Part shown: piece after piece, positions 8,926 through 17,700 of the stretch
Layout of the letters: every line of letters begins with the position of its first letter
Numbering within the stretch: the stretch's first letter is position 1
Origin: Chloroflexota bacterium
GTDB lineage: Bacteria > Chloroflexota > Dehalococcoidia > Lucifugimonadales > UBA2962
Reading direction: 5' to 3'
Assembly (NCBI GenBank): GCA_002699485.1
Contig: PAAV01000058.1
Location: 1-41,442 of the forward strand
Length of the DNA stretch: 41,442 nt
Translations under genes and position numbers: made by a program
The notes under the pieces: model-generated
Told to the model about the DNA's origin: nothing
Database searches by the model: none
The model's input: the letters and a program-made list of their open reading frames with translations, nothing else

Positions 8926-9594
8926 TTATTGATTATTTGATTTCCTTTTCATTTCGAATATAGCTCTTTCTTTTTCTATTGCACTTGCTGGTAGAGGATT
9001 AATTTGATTACTGACACGCGAATAACAATAGATCTTAGCAATTCGTTCCATCAGAATACTAACATTCAATGCTTCTCGCAAATTAGTTCCCACAGCTACT
9101 GCACCATGATTACTAATAAGGGCTGCGTTTTTGTCTCCCAAAGCTTTGCATACGTTTTTTGCCAAGTCTTCTGAGCCTGGGAATGCATAATTTGATACTT
9201 CAATGGATCCTCCAATGTATATCACCATTTCATCTAAAATTGGTGGGATTCCATCAGAACTTAAGGCTGCGACAGAAGAAAATGTTGAGTGGGTATGAAC
9301 TACAGCATTAATATCTGGTCTGGTCTGGTAGATCCCTAGGTGTAGTAACGACTCTGATGAAGGAACTCCTGAGTCTTCAATACAATCTAATTCTTCATCA
9401 ACAACCACAATATTTTGATCTTGTAGCTCTGAGTAATGTAAACCCATAGGTGTAATAGCCATGTACCCAGGTTTATTATTTGGCATTCTCATGCTGACGT
9501 TTCCACTAGATCCAGATACTAAATCTAATTTAGCCATTTCCTTAGCAATATTTGCTACTTGAGATTTTTCATTTATAAACGATTCGTTGTTCAT
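8926..9594 (-). CDS. Class II aldolase/adducin-family protein (fuculose-phosphate aldolase-like)
   Basis: 222 residues. The Zn ligands of the family are visible as H100 and H102 in VVHTHSTFSS and H163 in SNHGAVAVG, and the likely catalytic glutamate is E81 in PSSESLLHLG. SGSSGNVSMR near residue 28 is the phosphate-binding loop. Such enzymes cleave or form sugar-1-phosphates by retro-aldol chemistry, or epimerise ribulose-5-phosphate. It follows an FGGY kinase by 13 bases, so a kinase-then-aldolase sequence on a sugar or sugar-like substrate is likely. Exact substrate unknown. Confidence 0.88.
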   Translation of the reverse strand: MNNESFINEKSQVANIAKEMAKLDLVSGSSGNVSMRMPNNKPGYMAITPMGLHYSELQDQNIVVVDEELDCIEDSGVPSSESLLHLGIYQTRPDINAVVHTHSTFSSVAALSSDGIPPILDEMVIYIGGSIEVSNYAFPGSEDLAKNVCKALGDKNAALISNHGAVAVGTNLREALNVSILMERIAKIYCYSRVSNQINPLPASAIEKERAIFEMKRKSNNQ

Positions 9595-9607
9595 TACTCC
9601 ACCAAGT

Positions 9608-11074
9608 TCAGTTGTTCATAAAATTCAATTTTGCTGACATAGTCTTCCATTCTTCATATAAGGCTTTATATTCCAGAGCTATTGATGGATTTGGGGATTT
9701 CATTTTAAGTTTTGATTTTGTTCGTATAGTTGCCGCTTCTAGAGATGGATATTCCTGTAAAGCAGTGAGTCCCGCTATAAATCCTCCCATAGCATTCGAG
9801 TTATAAGTATCAGCAATACATATTTCCCTGTCTAAAACGTTTGTAAGAATCTGTACAAAAGTATCAGATTTAGCCATTCCGCCACCTAAATACACATCCT
9901 CAGCTTTATCTGCCACAATAGTCTCGAGTTGAGACAACCTTGCTTTTATTGTGTAAGAAATTGATTCTAAAGCAGCACGTGCTAAATGACCATCTCCTCT
10001 TTCATTCATTGTGATAGGAGTAGGAAAAATAATGCCTCCTGTGGCCATACCAATTTCACTCATATTAATCTGGTCTTTAGCAAAAAATACAGAGGTTCCT
10101 TCGGCTCCGGGGACGACCTTGCTTGCAAAATTATCTAAATCAGTCAGGTTCTGGCGCAGGGTCTTTGCTAGCCAAGAGTAGGAGTTTCCAGTGTCACCCG
10201 CGGTTAATTCACTAACCCAGTATGAAGATAAGGCATGGCACCCAAACCAGCTGGATGCATCTTTAGATATGATCGGCTTTTTAGTAACCCATTGTATTGG
10301 GCTGCTCCACCCTGAAATAATTGCCACGTCATTGGGCTTCGTAGCGCCTATTCCTAATGACCCACATTGAGTATCTGCTCCAGCGGACGTGACTGTCGTC
10401 CCAACAGGAAGGTTAATGTTCTCAGATACATTTGCGGTGATTTTGCCAGCTAGCTCTCCTATATTCAAAAGCGGTACATTATTGTTGAGTGGTAGGTCCA
10501 GTAATTTAGATAATTCGGTAGCCCAGGTTTTGGTGGGGATATTTATTAACCCAGCTTCAGCAGCGGATGTTGTTTCAGAAACAACTTCCCCTGTTAACTT
10601 ACTTATTATCCAATCCCCTAGGGTGATAACTTTTGCTATCTGATGATATTTGTCTGGTGAATGCCTTTTTATCCATTCGAGTTTAGCGTTTGCAAATAAG
10701 AATGAAGGTAATCTTCCCGTAGTTTTATATATTTTCTCCCGATGCTTTGAATCTATCTCTGATCCTTCGAATATAGCACGCAAATCGATGTTTGGCCCCA
10801 TATATATTTCGCGATTGTTGCTATCTAGCACTGCGATAGCTTGCCTCATGCTAGTGACTGCAACCGCTTTCACTTCCAAATTAATACTTTCTGTTGTTTT
10901 TTTTATGACAGAGTATACGGAATTTGTTATTTGTACTGGATCAAATTCTCTTCCCAAAGGTAGTTGATCGTCCACGATGTTTTGGGGCCAATCAATTTGC
11001 TCGGTTTTCAAAATCACTCCATTGTTATCTACGAGATGACATCGTATGCAGCTGGTTCCGGCGTCTAAGACCAT
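9608..11074 (-). CDS. FGGY-family carbohydrate kinase
   Basis: 488 residues. The N-terminal phosphate-binding loop is LDAGTSCIRC (residues 3-12), the second domain opens with SAGADTQCGSLGIG, and the adenosine motif is VYLGGGMAKSD. Both actin-like domains are complete. The N-terminal half looks more like autoinducer-2 kinase/xylulokinase relatives than glycerol kinase, but the substrate cannot be fixed. It is 10 bases from both the dehydrogenase-like gene and, with a 13-base gap, the class II aldolase. Together they look like a phosphorylation and cleavage module for a C4-C6 sugar or sugar acid. It may instead act on the hopanoid side chain, given the neighbours; that is speculation. Confidence 0.88.
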   Translation of the reverse strand: MVLDAGTSCIRCHLVDNNGVILKTEQIDWPQNIVDDQLPLGREFDPVQITNSVYSVIKKTTESINLEVKAVAVTSMRQAIAVLDSNNREIYMGPNIDLRAIFEGSEIDSKHREKIYKTTGRLPSFLFANAKLEWIKRHSPDKYHQIAKVITLGDWIISKLTGEVVSETTSAAEAGLINIPTKTWATELSKLLDLPLNNNVPLLNIGELAGKITANVSENINLPVGTTVTSAGADTQCGSLGIGATKPNDVAIISGWSSPIQWVTKKPIISKDASSWFGCHALSSYWVSELTAGDTGNSYSWLAKTLRQNLTDLDNFASKVVPGAEGTSVFFAKDQINMSEIGMATGGIIFPTPITMNERGDGHLARAALESISYTIKARLSQLETIVADKAEDVYLGGGMAKSDTFVQILTNVLDREICIADTYNSNAMGGFIAGLTALQEYPSLEAATIRTKSKLKMKSPNPSIALEYKALYEEWKTMSAKLNFMNN

Positions 11075-11084
11075 TATAGAAAAA

Positions 11085-12077
11085 TTAGATATGATTCAAG
11101 ACCTCTGGGTTTATTATGTTGATCGGTTTTGAGTTGTCAGTAAAAAGGATTAAATCATTTGATATCATACTCGAGTATCTATCTATAGTTTCATGTGTAG
11201 CTCCGGCTATATGAGGAGTTAACAATAAATCTCTGCTTTGAAATAATGGGCTATCCGGTGCTATGGGATGAGTGTCAAAAACATCAATAGCAGCCCCAGA
11301 TAAATGACCAGAATTTATTGATTCAACTAACGCGTTTTGATCAACTATGGATACACCAGAAACAGTGATTATTGCAGAACCTTTTTTCATCTGTGACAAT
11401 CTTGTTCCATCGAGCAAACCAATTGTTTCTTGATTTAATGGGGCAACAGTTGCCAAAAAGTCTGAGGTTGTGAGTAGTTCATCCATATTTAAAAGCACCA
11501 CATTTTTGGGCACGGCTTTTAAATATGGGTCATGCGCCACAATTTCCATACCTAGATTATGCATTAGTTCGGCAATCTCCTGGCCAATCGCTCCCATACC
11601 GAGTAACCCCATTTTTTTACCTTTAAGCTCGCTGCCTCTAAACGCGATATAAGGATCAGTAGGGTTTTTCCACATTCCCGAGTGAACATAATTGTTTGCA
11701 GTCGTTGTTTTCCTTGCGATATTTAGCATTGCAGATAGAACATATTCAGCTACCGCTCGAGCATTACGTGCTGGCGAGTTTACAACGGCTATGTTGTGCG
11801 CCGTGGCAGACTCTATGTCAACATGATTAATAGCTGATCTACAGATACCAATAAACCTTAATGATTCAACTTGGTTTAAAGTTTCTTCAAAAATAAAATC
11901 TGATTCAATAATAACTCCAATAGACCGATGTTTATTGATCATGCTTGCCATTTCATCAGGGTCTCTGAGCTTCATACTATCGAGCCAGCTAGAATGAGTT
12001 ATATCAAAGCTTGAACTAAGTTGTTCGATCGAAGCCTTTGAAAATGGAGCCAGTATTAATACGTGTGGTCTAGGCAT
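11085..12077 (-). CDS. D-2-hydroxyacid dehydrogenase homologue with altered active site
   Basis: 330 residues, phosphoglycerate/D-2-hydroxyacid dehydrogenase family. NAD-binding motif GLLGMGAIGQEI is at residues 157-168. H289 in LLTPHIAGAT is the usual acid-base histidine. The arginine of the normal INxSRG motif is replaced: here the segment reads ITVSGVSIVD, placing G241 where the arginine belongs. The glutamate of the DVFxxEP motif is replaced by H270 (DVFDTHP). So two of three catalytic residues are missing although the fold and cofactor site look intact. It lies 10 bases after the squalene synthase gene and 10 before the FGGY kinase. It may have changed chemistry or be non-catalytic. Confidence 0.85.
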   Translation of the reverse strand: MPRPHVLILAPFSKASIEQLSSSFDITHSSWLDSMKLRDPDEMASMINKHRSIGVIIESDFIFEETLNQVESLRFIGICRSAINHVDIESATAHNIAVVNSPARNARAVAEYVLSAMLNIARKTTTANNYVHSGMWKNPTDPYIAFRGSELKGKKMGLLGMGAIGQEIAELMHNLGMEIVAHDPYLKAVPKNVVLLNMDELLTTSDFLATVAPLNQETIGLLDGTRLSQMKKGSAIITVSGVSIVDQNALVESINSGHLSGAAIDVFDTHPIAPDSPLFQSRDLLLTPHIAGATHETIDRYSSMISNDLILFTDNSKPINIINPEVLNHI

Positions 12078-12087
12078 TTTGAGCTTT

Positions 12088-12969
12088 TCAATTATGTTTG
12101 GTGATATTTATTTTATTCATAACAGAAATCAAGAAAAACTTTGTCATTATCGTTGTTTTTTCGAAACTGCTTAGAGAAATACGGCTAGAAAAAACGTCAT
12201 ATTCATGATCTTCAATCCTATCTAATATTCGTGAATACAAATTATGTAATATGTTTGTGCATCCTTTAGCATCTTCTTGCAAAAATTCTAATAAATTACT
12301 ACCTGAGTCAAAGTATGATCGCGCTCTATTAACTTGAAATTCCATTAAGTTTCTAAAGTTGTCATTTATCTGCCCGTTTAACATTTCTGTTTCTTTGTAC
12401 CTAAATCGATTCATTTCATCTTGAGGTATATATATTCGATCACGTTCAGCATCTTCTTTTAGATCTCGCATAATGTTTGTCAATTGCATTGCAATCCCTA
12501 AATCGATCGCATATTTATTGGCTTCCGCCCCTTTGTAGCCAAATATGTTGATACTAATCAAACCTACAATTGATGCTACTTTATAACAGTACTCCTTGAG
12601 CTCCTCGAACGTTAAAAATCTGGACTTTGTTAAATCCATCTCAACACCATCAATTAACTCATAAAAGTAACTATCGGGTATGCTGAATTTATTTATCGTG
12701 TCAATTAAAGCAGGCATTATAGGATTATTTGTTACACGACCTTCTATGCTTAGTTTCAATTCTTTTCTTAGGCTTGTAAATTGATCGAATTGATTCTGGG
12801 AATGTTTATCGTCTGATATGTCATCGCAATGTCTAGCGAAAGCGTATACAGCATATATGCCCATACGCTTGTACTCAGGTAGGGTTATAAACGCATAATA
12901 AAAATTCTTCGCCTCAGATTTAGTGATCTCAGTGCATATGTCATATGAATCTTGGAGTTGAGCTTGCAT
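12088..12969 (-). CDS. Squalene/phytoene synthase family (probable squalene or presqualene-diphosphate synthase)
   Basis: 293 residues from ATG 12969. A TTG 13 codons upstream is open in frame but neither start has a clear ribosome-binding site; the family normally begins near YDICTEITKSEAKNFYYAF, so the ATG is preferred. The first aspartate motif is CDDISDD and the second is NIMRDLKEDAERDR, both Mg-diphosphate binding sites for head-to-head joining of two prenyl diphosphates. With squalene-hopene cyclase nearby, the product is most likely squalene or its presqualene precursor (HpnD-like). No HpnC or HpnE partner is in the window. The gene is about 100 bases after yjbQ and 10 before the dehydrogenase-like gene. 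Confidence 0.9.
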   Translation of the reverse strand: MQAQLQDSYDICTEITKSEAKNFYYAFITLPEYKRMGIYAVYAFARHCDDISDDKHSQNQFDQFTSLRKELKLSIEGRVTNNPIMPALIDTINKFSIPDSYFYELIDGVEMDLTKSRFLTFEELKEYCYKVASIVGLISINIFGYKGAEANKYAIDLGIAMQLTNIMRDLKEDAERDRIYIPQDEMNRFRYKETEMLNGQINDNFRNLMEFQVNRARSYFDSGSNLLEFLQEDAKGCTNILHNLYSRILDRIEDHEYDVFSSRISLSSFEKTTIMTKFFLISVMNKINITKHN

Positions 12970-13073
12970 GATATTAAACCAATAAATTATCGGTAATCCG
13001 TGAGTCAAGGATTAAGCTATATTTGTACACTGGTTTATTGGATCAGCTATTAGATCAAATCATGCGGCAGCTT

Positions 13074-13565
13074 TTAAACGCCCATAATTTGCACAGCAAT
13101 ATTTCTGTGTGATATCTGATTGGCCTTATCTGAATCTAGTTCAATCACGAATATTCTTTGCCATTGTCCTAGAACCATTTTACTATTACTTATTGGTATC
13201 GATTCACTGGTTCCTAAAACCAGATTTTGACAATGTGAGTGACCATTTGGACATTCATCCTCATGCATGTGAACAGTCCTGACATGGAAGTCATTATGTC
13301 TATAATGCGCAGATTTCGGAGCCAATCGCTCTATAAATGATTCGAAGTCAGTCATTAATAATGGCTCGTCTTCTTGTATAACGACTGCAGCAGTGGTGTG
13401 CTGAGAGAATACACAGGCGATACCATTTGAAATCTTAGATACATTTACAAGTTCTATGACTTGATCAGTTATATCGAAAAACTTAGGCGAGCCTGATGTT
13501 TCCACCTTAAGCACTGAAAAATTAGTATTGAATATAGCTTTATCAACTTTAGTTTCAATATTCAT
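13074..13565 (-). CDS. YjbQ/UPF0047 family protein
   Basis: 163 residues. Conserved UPF0047 features are seen: FSQHTTAAVVIQEDEP, RHNDFHVRTVHMHEDECPN, GHSHCQNLVLGTSESIPI and GQWQRIFVIELD. The histidines form a probable metal-binding site. E. coli YjbQ can substitute weakly for thiamine-phosphate synthase, but the physiological function of the family is not settled. It lies between shc and the squalene synthase gene, in the same direction, with a 158-base upstream gap and GAGGA about 11 bases before the ATG. Nothing in the sequence ties it to hopanoids apart from position. Confidence 0.88.
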   Translation of the reverse strand: MNIETKVDKAIFNTNFSVLKVETSGSPKFFDITDQVIELVNVSKISNGIACVFSQHTTAAVVIQEDEPLLMTDFESFIERLAPKSAHYRHNDFHVRTVHMHEDECPNGHSHCQNLVLGTSESIPISNSKMVLGQWQRIFVIELDSDKANQISHRNIAVQIMGV

Positions 13566-13723
13566 TATTTTTTAATTCCTCAAGTATGTAATTTTCCGTG
13601 AGGTCATTGTATGGGAATATTCCTTTAGTACGAAGGTTGAAGCCTAACATATTGTTATTAATCGTTTCAATAATTATTACATAGTGTAACGAGGTATGTT
13701 GATTAACATTTCGGTAAAACATG

Positions 13724-15727
13724 TCAATCCTTTTTATTGTTCCATTCTCGAAACCTACCTAATGCACACAATGGCCAGTATATTCTATACATATGGTAAT
13801 TAATCATAAACCCTGCTGGCAAAGCAATATCTTGTTGTTTTTCATTAAATTGATCAGACCTATCTGGTCTCATTCCTATCCCATAGCCAGGGAAGCCTGT
13901 TCCAGTGAACTCCGGCTCGTCCCATGAACCATCTTCATTTTGATTTGATAATAGATAATTTATTCCCTTTAAGGCGTGGGGGCTACTTCCTTTATCCGCA
14001 GCAATAAGCGACATTAGAGACCAGGCAGTTTGAGAAGCAGTACTTGGTCCCTTGCCATGCAACGCTGGATCCACATATGAAGCAGGGGTTTCCCCCCAAC
14101 CGCCATCTTTATTTTGATGGTCTTCTAACCATTTAGTTGCCTTGTCCATTGCTTCGTGGCTTGGGTCAATGCCTATTGCCCGTAAGGCCGGTAGTACAGA
14201 ACCAATCCCATATATGTAGTTAACTCCCCATCTACCGAACCATGAACCATCTTGTTCTTGCTCCAACAGTACATAATCTAAAGCTTTTGCTATAATTTTG
14301 GCGTGCTTTTTTGCATCTAAAGTTCCAAGCAACTCAAGTACATGAGCAGTTACATCTACGCTGGGGGGATCAATTGTTTCCCCAAAATCAGAAAATGGTA
14401 TTCTAGCTATAAAAGAACGCATGTTGTCTTTGTCGAATGATGCCCAACCTCCATTCTTACTTTGCATACCTTCAATCCATTGAACGCACCTTTTTATAGA
14501 TTTAGATTTTCTATCTAACCCGCCATATTCGTCTGTCAGATCAATTTTATGTAACGCTGTTGCTACCACAGCAGCGTCATCGATATCGGGGTAATGCTCA
14601 TTTTCAAATTCAAAAGCCCATCCACCTGACCTCACATTGTTGGCTTTAACTTGCCAATCGCCCTCGCTTTTTATTTGCTTGTTGATCAACCATTGTCCTG
14701 CCTTTTGAACTCTGTCGTCATCGGCTTTAATCCCTGAGTCTAATAGAGAGATTATTGCCAATCCCGTATCCCAAATTGGGGATACACAAGCCTGAACTCT
14801 CAAACTAAACTGGTCTTCAATCTCAAATGCTTTAAATCCGTGCAAAGCTTTCTTTATTACCGGATCATCTAACCCATACCCAGCAGCATACAAAGCCATA
14901 ATTGAGTAGACCCATGGTGGTTGGATCCCACCCCAGCTTCCATCAGCCTCTTGATGCTCAAGTATCCATTCCTTACTTTTTTTCAAAGCTAAATCTCTGG
15001 TCGGTTTAATCGGTAATTTATCTAGTAATCTTAAAACTTGATCTGTGGCGTAAAAGAAATTCTCCCAACCCATTTGAATAGAAGGGAATTTAACCGAGTA
15101 ATCCACATTATCGAGACCATCACAGAAAAGTTCATCAACTCTAAGATTTTCGGGGAGAGGTCTCACAGGTTTCTTGTCCATTAGTATCAATAATGGGACG
15201 ATCGTTGATCTTGCCCAACTTGAAAACTCGTAAATGTTAATGGGTGACCAGTTAGGTAACAAGATTAACTCAGCTGGCATTATAGGAACACCTTCCCATT
15301 TCCACTGATCAACTAAAGAAAGCCAGATTTTTGTAAAAACTCTGGTGTTCTCGATACCACCTTTGCTAAGGATAAAATCTTTAGCTTTAATCATTGATTT
15401 TTCATTTTCGGAGTACCCAGCAATTTTAAGAGCTAAATAACACTCTACAGATGTGGATAAATCCCCTGGAGCTCCATAATATTGCCCCCAAGTGCCATCT
15501 TCGCGCTGCTGGCTTATTATGTGATTACTTAGTTTTGTAAACTTCTTGTTATCACGTATTCCTAAAAAGTAATGAAGTAATATGAATTCGGCTTCCATTG
15601 TTGGATTAGATTCTAGTTCACCCCACCAGTAACCCTCACTGTATTGCTCTCTGAACAAATAACCTTGAGTCCTCTCAATAGCATTATTGATGTTCTTATT
15701 AATTTGCTTTGAAACTTGTGGGTCCAT
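13724..15727 (-). CDS. shc: Squalene-hopene cyclase
   Basis: 667 residues, in the normal range. The catalytic DxDD motif is DIDD at residues 381-384, and the product-like terpene cyclase repeats (QW motifs) occur many times: QREDGTWG, QEADGSWGG, QSKNGGWAS, QEQDGSWFGRWG, QNKDGGWGE and QNEDGSWD. It cyclises squalene to hopene/hopanol at the cytoplasmic membrane. It starts 6 bases after the hpnG stop codon, so it belongs to the hpnH-hpnG-shc transcript. The motif set (DIDD with no oxidosqualene-type signatures) and hpnH/hpnG context support a hopane rather than sterol product. Confidence 0.97.
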   Translation of the reverse strand: MDPQVSKQINKNINNAIERTQGYLFREQYSEGYWWGELESNPTMEAEFILLHYFLGIRDNKKFTKLSNHIISQQREDGTWGQYYGAPGDLSTSVECYLALKIAGYSENEKSMIKAKDFILSKGGIENTRVFTKIWLSLVDQWKWEGVPIMPAELILLPNWSPINIYEFSSWARSTIVPLLILMDKKPVRPLPENLRVDELFCDGLDNVDYSVKFPSIQMGWENFFYATDQVLRLLDKLPIKPTRDLALKKSKEWILEHQEADGSWGGIQPPWVYSIMALYAAGYGLDDPVIKKALHGFKAFEIEDQFSLRVQACVSPIWDTGLAIISLLDSGIKADDDRVQKAGQWLINKQIKSEGDWQVKANNVRSGGWAFEFENEHYPDIDDAAVVATALHKIDLTDEYGGLDRKSKSIKRCVQWIEGMQSKNGGWASFDKDNMRSFIARIPFSDFGETIDPPSVDVTAHVLELLGTLDAKKHAKIIAKALDYVLLEQEQDGSWFGRWGVNYIYGIGSVLPALRAIGIDPSHEAMDKATKWLEDHQNKDGGWGETPASYVDPALHGKGPSTASQTAWSLMSLIAADKGSSPHALKGINYLLSNQNEDGSWDEPEFTGTGFPGYGIGMRPDRSDQFNEKQQDIALPAGFMINYHMYRIYWPLCALGRFREWNNKKD

Positions 15728-15733
15728 AAATTA

Positions 15734-16531
15734 CTAACCTGAGGTAGCGGTTATACTGCCTATCTGTCTTTCTGCGTTAACCACTAGATCTAAGTTAGAA
15801 GTTAAAATTCTTCTAGCTTTTCTAACTTGCATCGTTATTTCAAGGATTTTTTTGATATCCCCTGGGTTGATTGCAACATGCTTTAGTCCATTCAGCATGG
15901 TTCGCGACTTCTTGTTGTTCGCTGCCTCTACGATGAATGGTGGCAGTTTTTGCTCCATCGGATCTAACACCACTCTAACAACAAGAGGCTCAATGTTTTT
16001 TTCCCTTGCAGTTTGGCTGACCCAAAAACTTTCCATGTCGATTACATCAACCGAAAAATTTTCACCGATCCATGTTTTGAGGTCATGATTGTATATAAAT
16101 TGATCTACTGTCATACAGGAGCCCATGCTTACAGGTGATCCGGAGTCAGTTATCAATGAGTGAAGCCTCAATGCTTTATTCTCATCTAGGATTTGTACGT
16201 TTTCAGCGATTTGAGTTGACCAGAAAGCTGGTGAACCTGGCATAGACCAAATATCACTACAAATGTATGCAGTTCCTGACTGCGTGTTCTGTATAACAGA
16301 CCCAGCAAACCCTGCAGATATGATTAATTTTGGGTGATATGCTGCAATTAATGTACTTGTAGCATTTATTGCATTTTCCTTACCCATTCCGCTTTCTATT
16401 ATCACCACATCAGGCATTAAATGAGATGTATAAACAGGTTGATTTTCATCCTGTTGTTTATCTTTAACAAACTCATTTTTTGAGAAGAATTCTAGAAGTT
16501 CCTCTCTAATAGCAATCACAATTCCTATCAC
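15734..16531 (-). CDS. hpnG: Hopanoid-associated nucleoside phosphorylase HpnG
   Basis: 265 residues of the nucleoside phosphorylase superfamily: SGMGKENAINATSTLIAAY, IISAGFAGSV, and VIDMESFWVSQTARE, the last holding the conserved Met-Glu that contacts the ribose. HpnG removes adenine from adenosylhopane to give phosphoribosyl/ribosylhopane, the step after HpnH. GTG start at 16531-16529 overlaps the hpnH stop codon by one base, and shc follows at 6 bases, so translation is coupled. Family and context agree. Confidence 0.9.
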   Translation of the reverse strand: MIGIVIAIREELLEFFSKNEFVKDKQQDENQPVYTSHLMPDVVIIESGMGKENAINATSTLIAAYHPKLIISAGFAGSVIQNTQSGTAYICSDIWSMPGSPAFWSTQIAENVQILDENKALRLHSLITDSGSPVSMGSCMTVDQFIYNHDLKTWIGENFSVDVIDMESFWVSQTAREKNIEPLVVRVVLDPMEQKLPPFIVEAANNKKSRTMLNGLKHVAINPGDIKKILEITMQVRKARRILTSNLDLVVNAERQIGSITATSG

Positions 16532-17559
16532 TATCCTGCGCCAACTCCACTTTTAGTTATTGCGCCGCCAATAGCCATTTTGGCTGCTGAAACTGGGTTG
16601 TTGATGGCATCATATATCGATGCAGACTCAAATCCACAGTGCATTAAACAATTTGCACACCTTGGATCTTTTCCTGGCCCATATTTGTCCCAAAGCTCAT
16701 CAGACAACAATTCATTGAAGTTTTCTGTATGTCGGTCTCCTAATAGATAACACGGTTCTCTCCAGCCAGATACTGTGTAAGTAGGATTAGACCAAGCAGT
16801 ACAATTATATTCCTTCTCTCCCCTTAGGAAATCAAGATAGAGGGGGTTATTGTAGAATCGGATACCATGTTTTGGATCCAGTATCCTAGTGAAAACATTA
16901 CGAGCCTTTTTCCGTGATATAAATAAGTCTTGGTTTGGCACAGAATCGAATTGGTATCCGGGAGATACCATACAACCTTCCACTCCCATATCAGTTAGCA
17001 TTTTGAACATCTCGAGCATGTCATTTTCGTCTACGCCATTAAAGATAGTGGTATTCGAAGTAACCCTATATCCGTTTTCTATAGCTATCTTCATTGCGCG
17101 AGTCGCAATTTTCCATACTCCTTTCCTGTAGACCGATATGTCATGTGCCTCTTCCATTCCATCCATATGAACCACAAAACAAAAATACTTTGAAGGAGGT
17201 ATTTTTTTCATTATACGTTCCATTAGTAGAGCATTTGTACACATGTATACGAATCGTTTTTGGGCAATAATTTTAGCTACTATTTCATCTATATTAGGAT
17301 GCATTGTAGGTTCTCCACCTGCAATTGAAACAATAGGAGCATCTGATTCATTGACAGCTTTTAAACATTGGTCCACGGTCATCAATCTATCTATTACCGA
17401 TTCATATTCTCGAATTCTGCCGCAGCCTTCACATGCTAAGTTGCAGGCTTCTAGAGGTTCCAGCATAGTAACTAACGGGAATTTTTTTCTGCCCATCAGG
17501 TAGCGATTTTTTATCATATACCAGCCAAGCTTGACTGCTAGTTCGATAGGTCTAGACAT
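16531..17559 (-). CDS. hpnH: Adenosyl-hopene transferase HpnH (radical SAM)
   Basis: 342 residues. The radical-SAM cluster ligands are C39, C43 and C46 in CNLACEGCGR, and VSIAGGEPTMHPNIDEIV is the GGEP SAM-binding motif. A C-terminal cysteine cluster (RCANCLMHCGFESA) fits the HpnH family. HpnH adds the 5'-deoxyadenosyl group to hopene to extend the side chain to C35. GAGGA lies 8 bases before the ATG, and a good sigma70-like promoter lies about 105 bases upstream (17664-17692). The [4Fe-4S] cluster could be supplied by the Suf proteins encoded downstream on the same strand. Confidence 0.97.
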   Translation of the reverse strand: MSRPIELAVKLGWYMIKNRYLMGRKKFPLVTMLEPLEACNLACEGCGRIREYESVIDRLMTVDQCLKAVNESDAPIVSIAGGEPTMHPNIDEIVAKIIAQKRFVYMCTNALLMERIMKKIPPSKYFCFVVHMDGMEEAHDISVYRKGVWKIATRAMKIAIENGYRVTSNTTIFNGVDENDMLEMFKMLTDMGVEGCMVSPGYQFDSVPNQDLFISRKKARNVFTRILDPKHGIRFYNNPLYLDFLRGEKEYNCTAWSNPTYTVSGWREPCYLLGDRHTENFNELLSDELWDKYGPGKDPRCANCLMHCGFESASIYDAINNPVSAAKMAIGGAITKSGVGAG

Positions 17560-17663
17560 TTTGTTTTATCCTCAACGTATTTTTCAAAACATTTTTCATT
17601 AAGAGTTTGATCTAAGATATCTAAAAGTTCTAGTAATGGTTAGATATTAATCTGTAATAAGAC

Positions 17664-17692
17664 AATATAATAACCCTTAACTCAGAATTCAA
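17664..17692 (-). promoter_or_regulatory. Predicted promoter of hpnH-hpnG-shc
   Basis: On the minus strand TTGAAT (17692-17687) and TATATT (17669-17664) are separated by exactly 17 bases. The site lies just after the stop codon of the prenyl synthase gene and about 105 bases before the hpnH ATG, which suggests that hpnH-hpnG-shc can be expressed independently of the prenyl synthase. Assigned by eye from the consensus only. Confidence 0.5.
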
Positions 17693-17700
17693 CACGCTTT

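Noticed and set aside
12970-13008. TTG start 13 codons upstream for the squalene synthase gene
   Set aside because: The extra residues do not match the family and no ribosome-binding site precedes the TTG; ATG at 12969 is preferred, though with only modest certainty.
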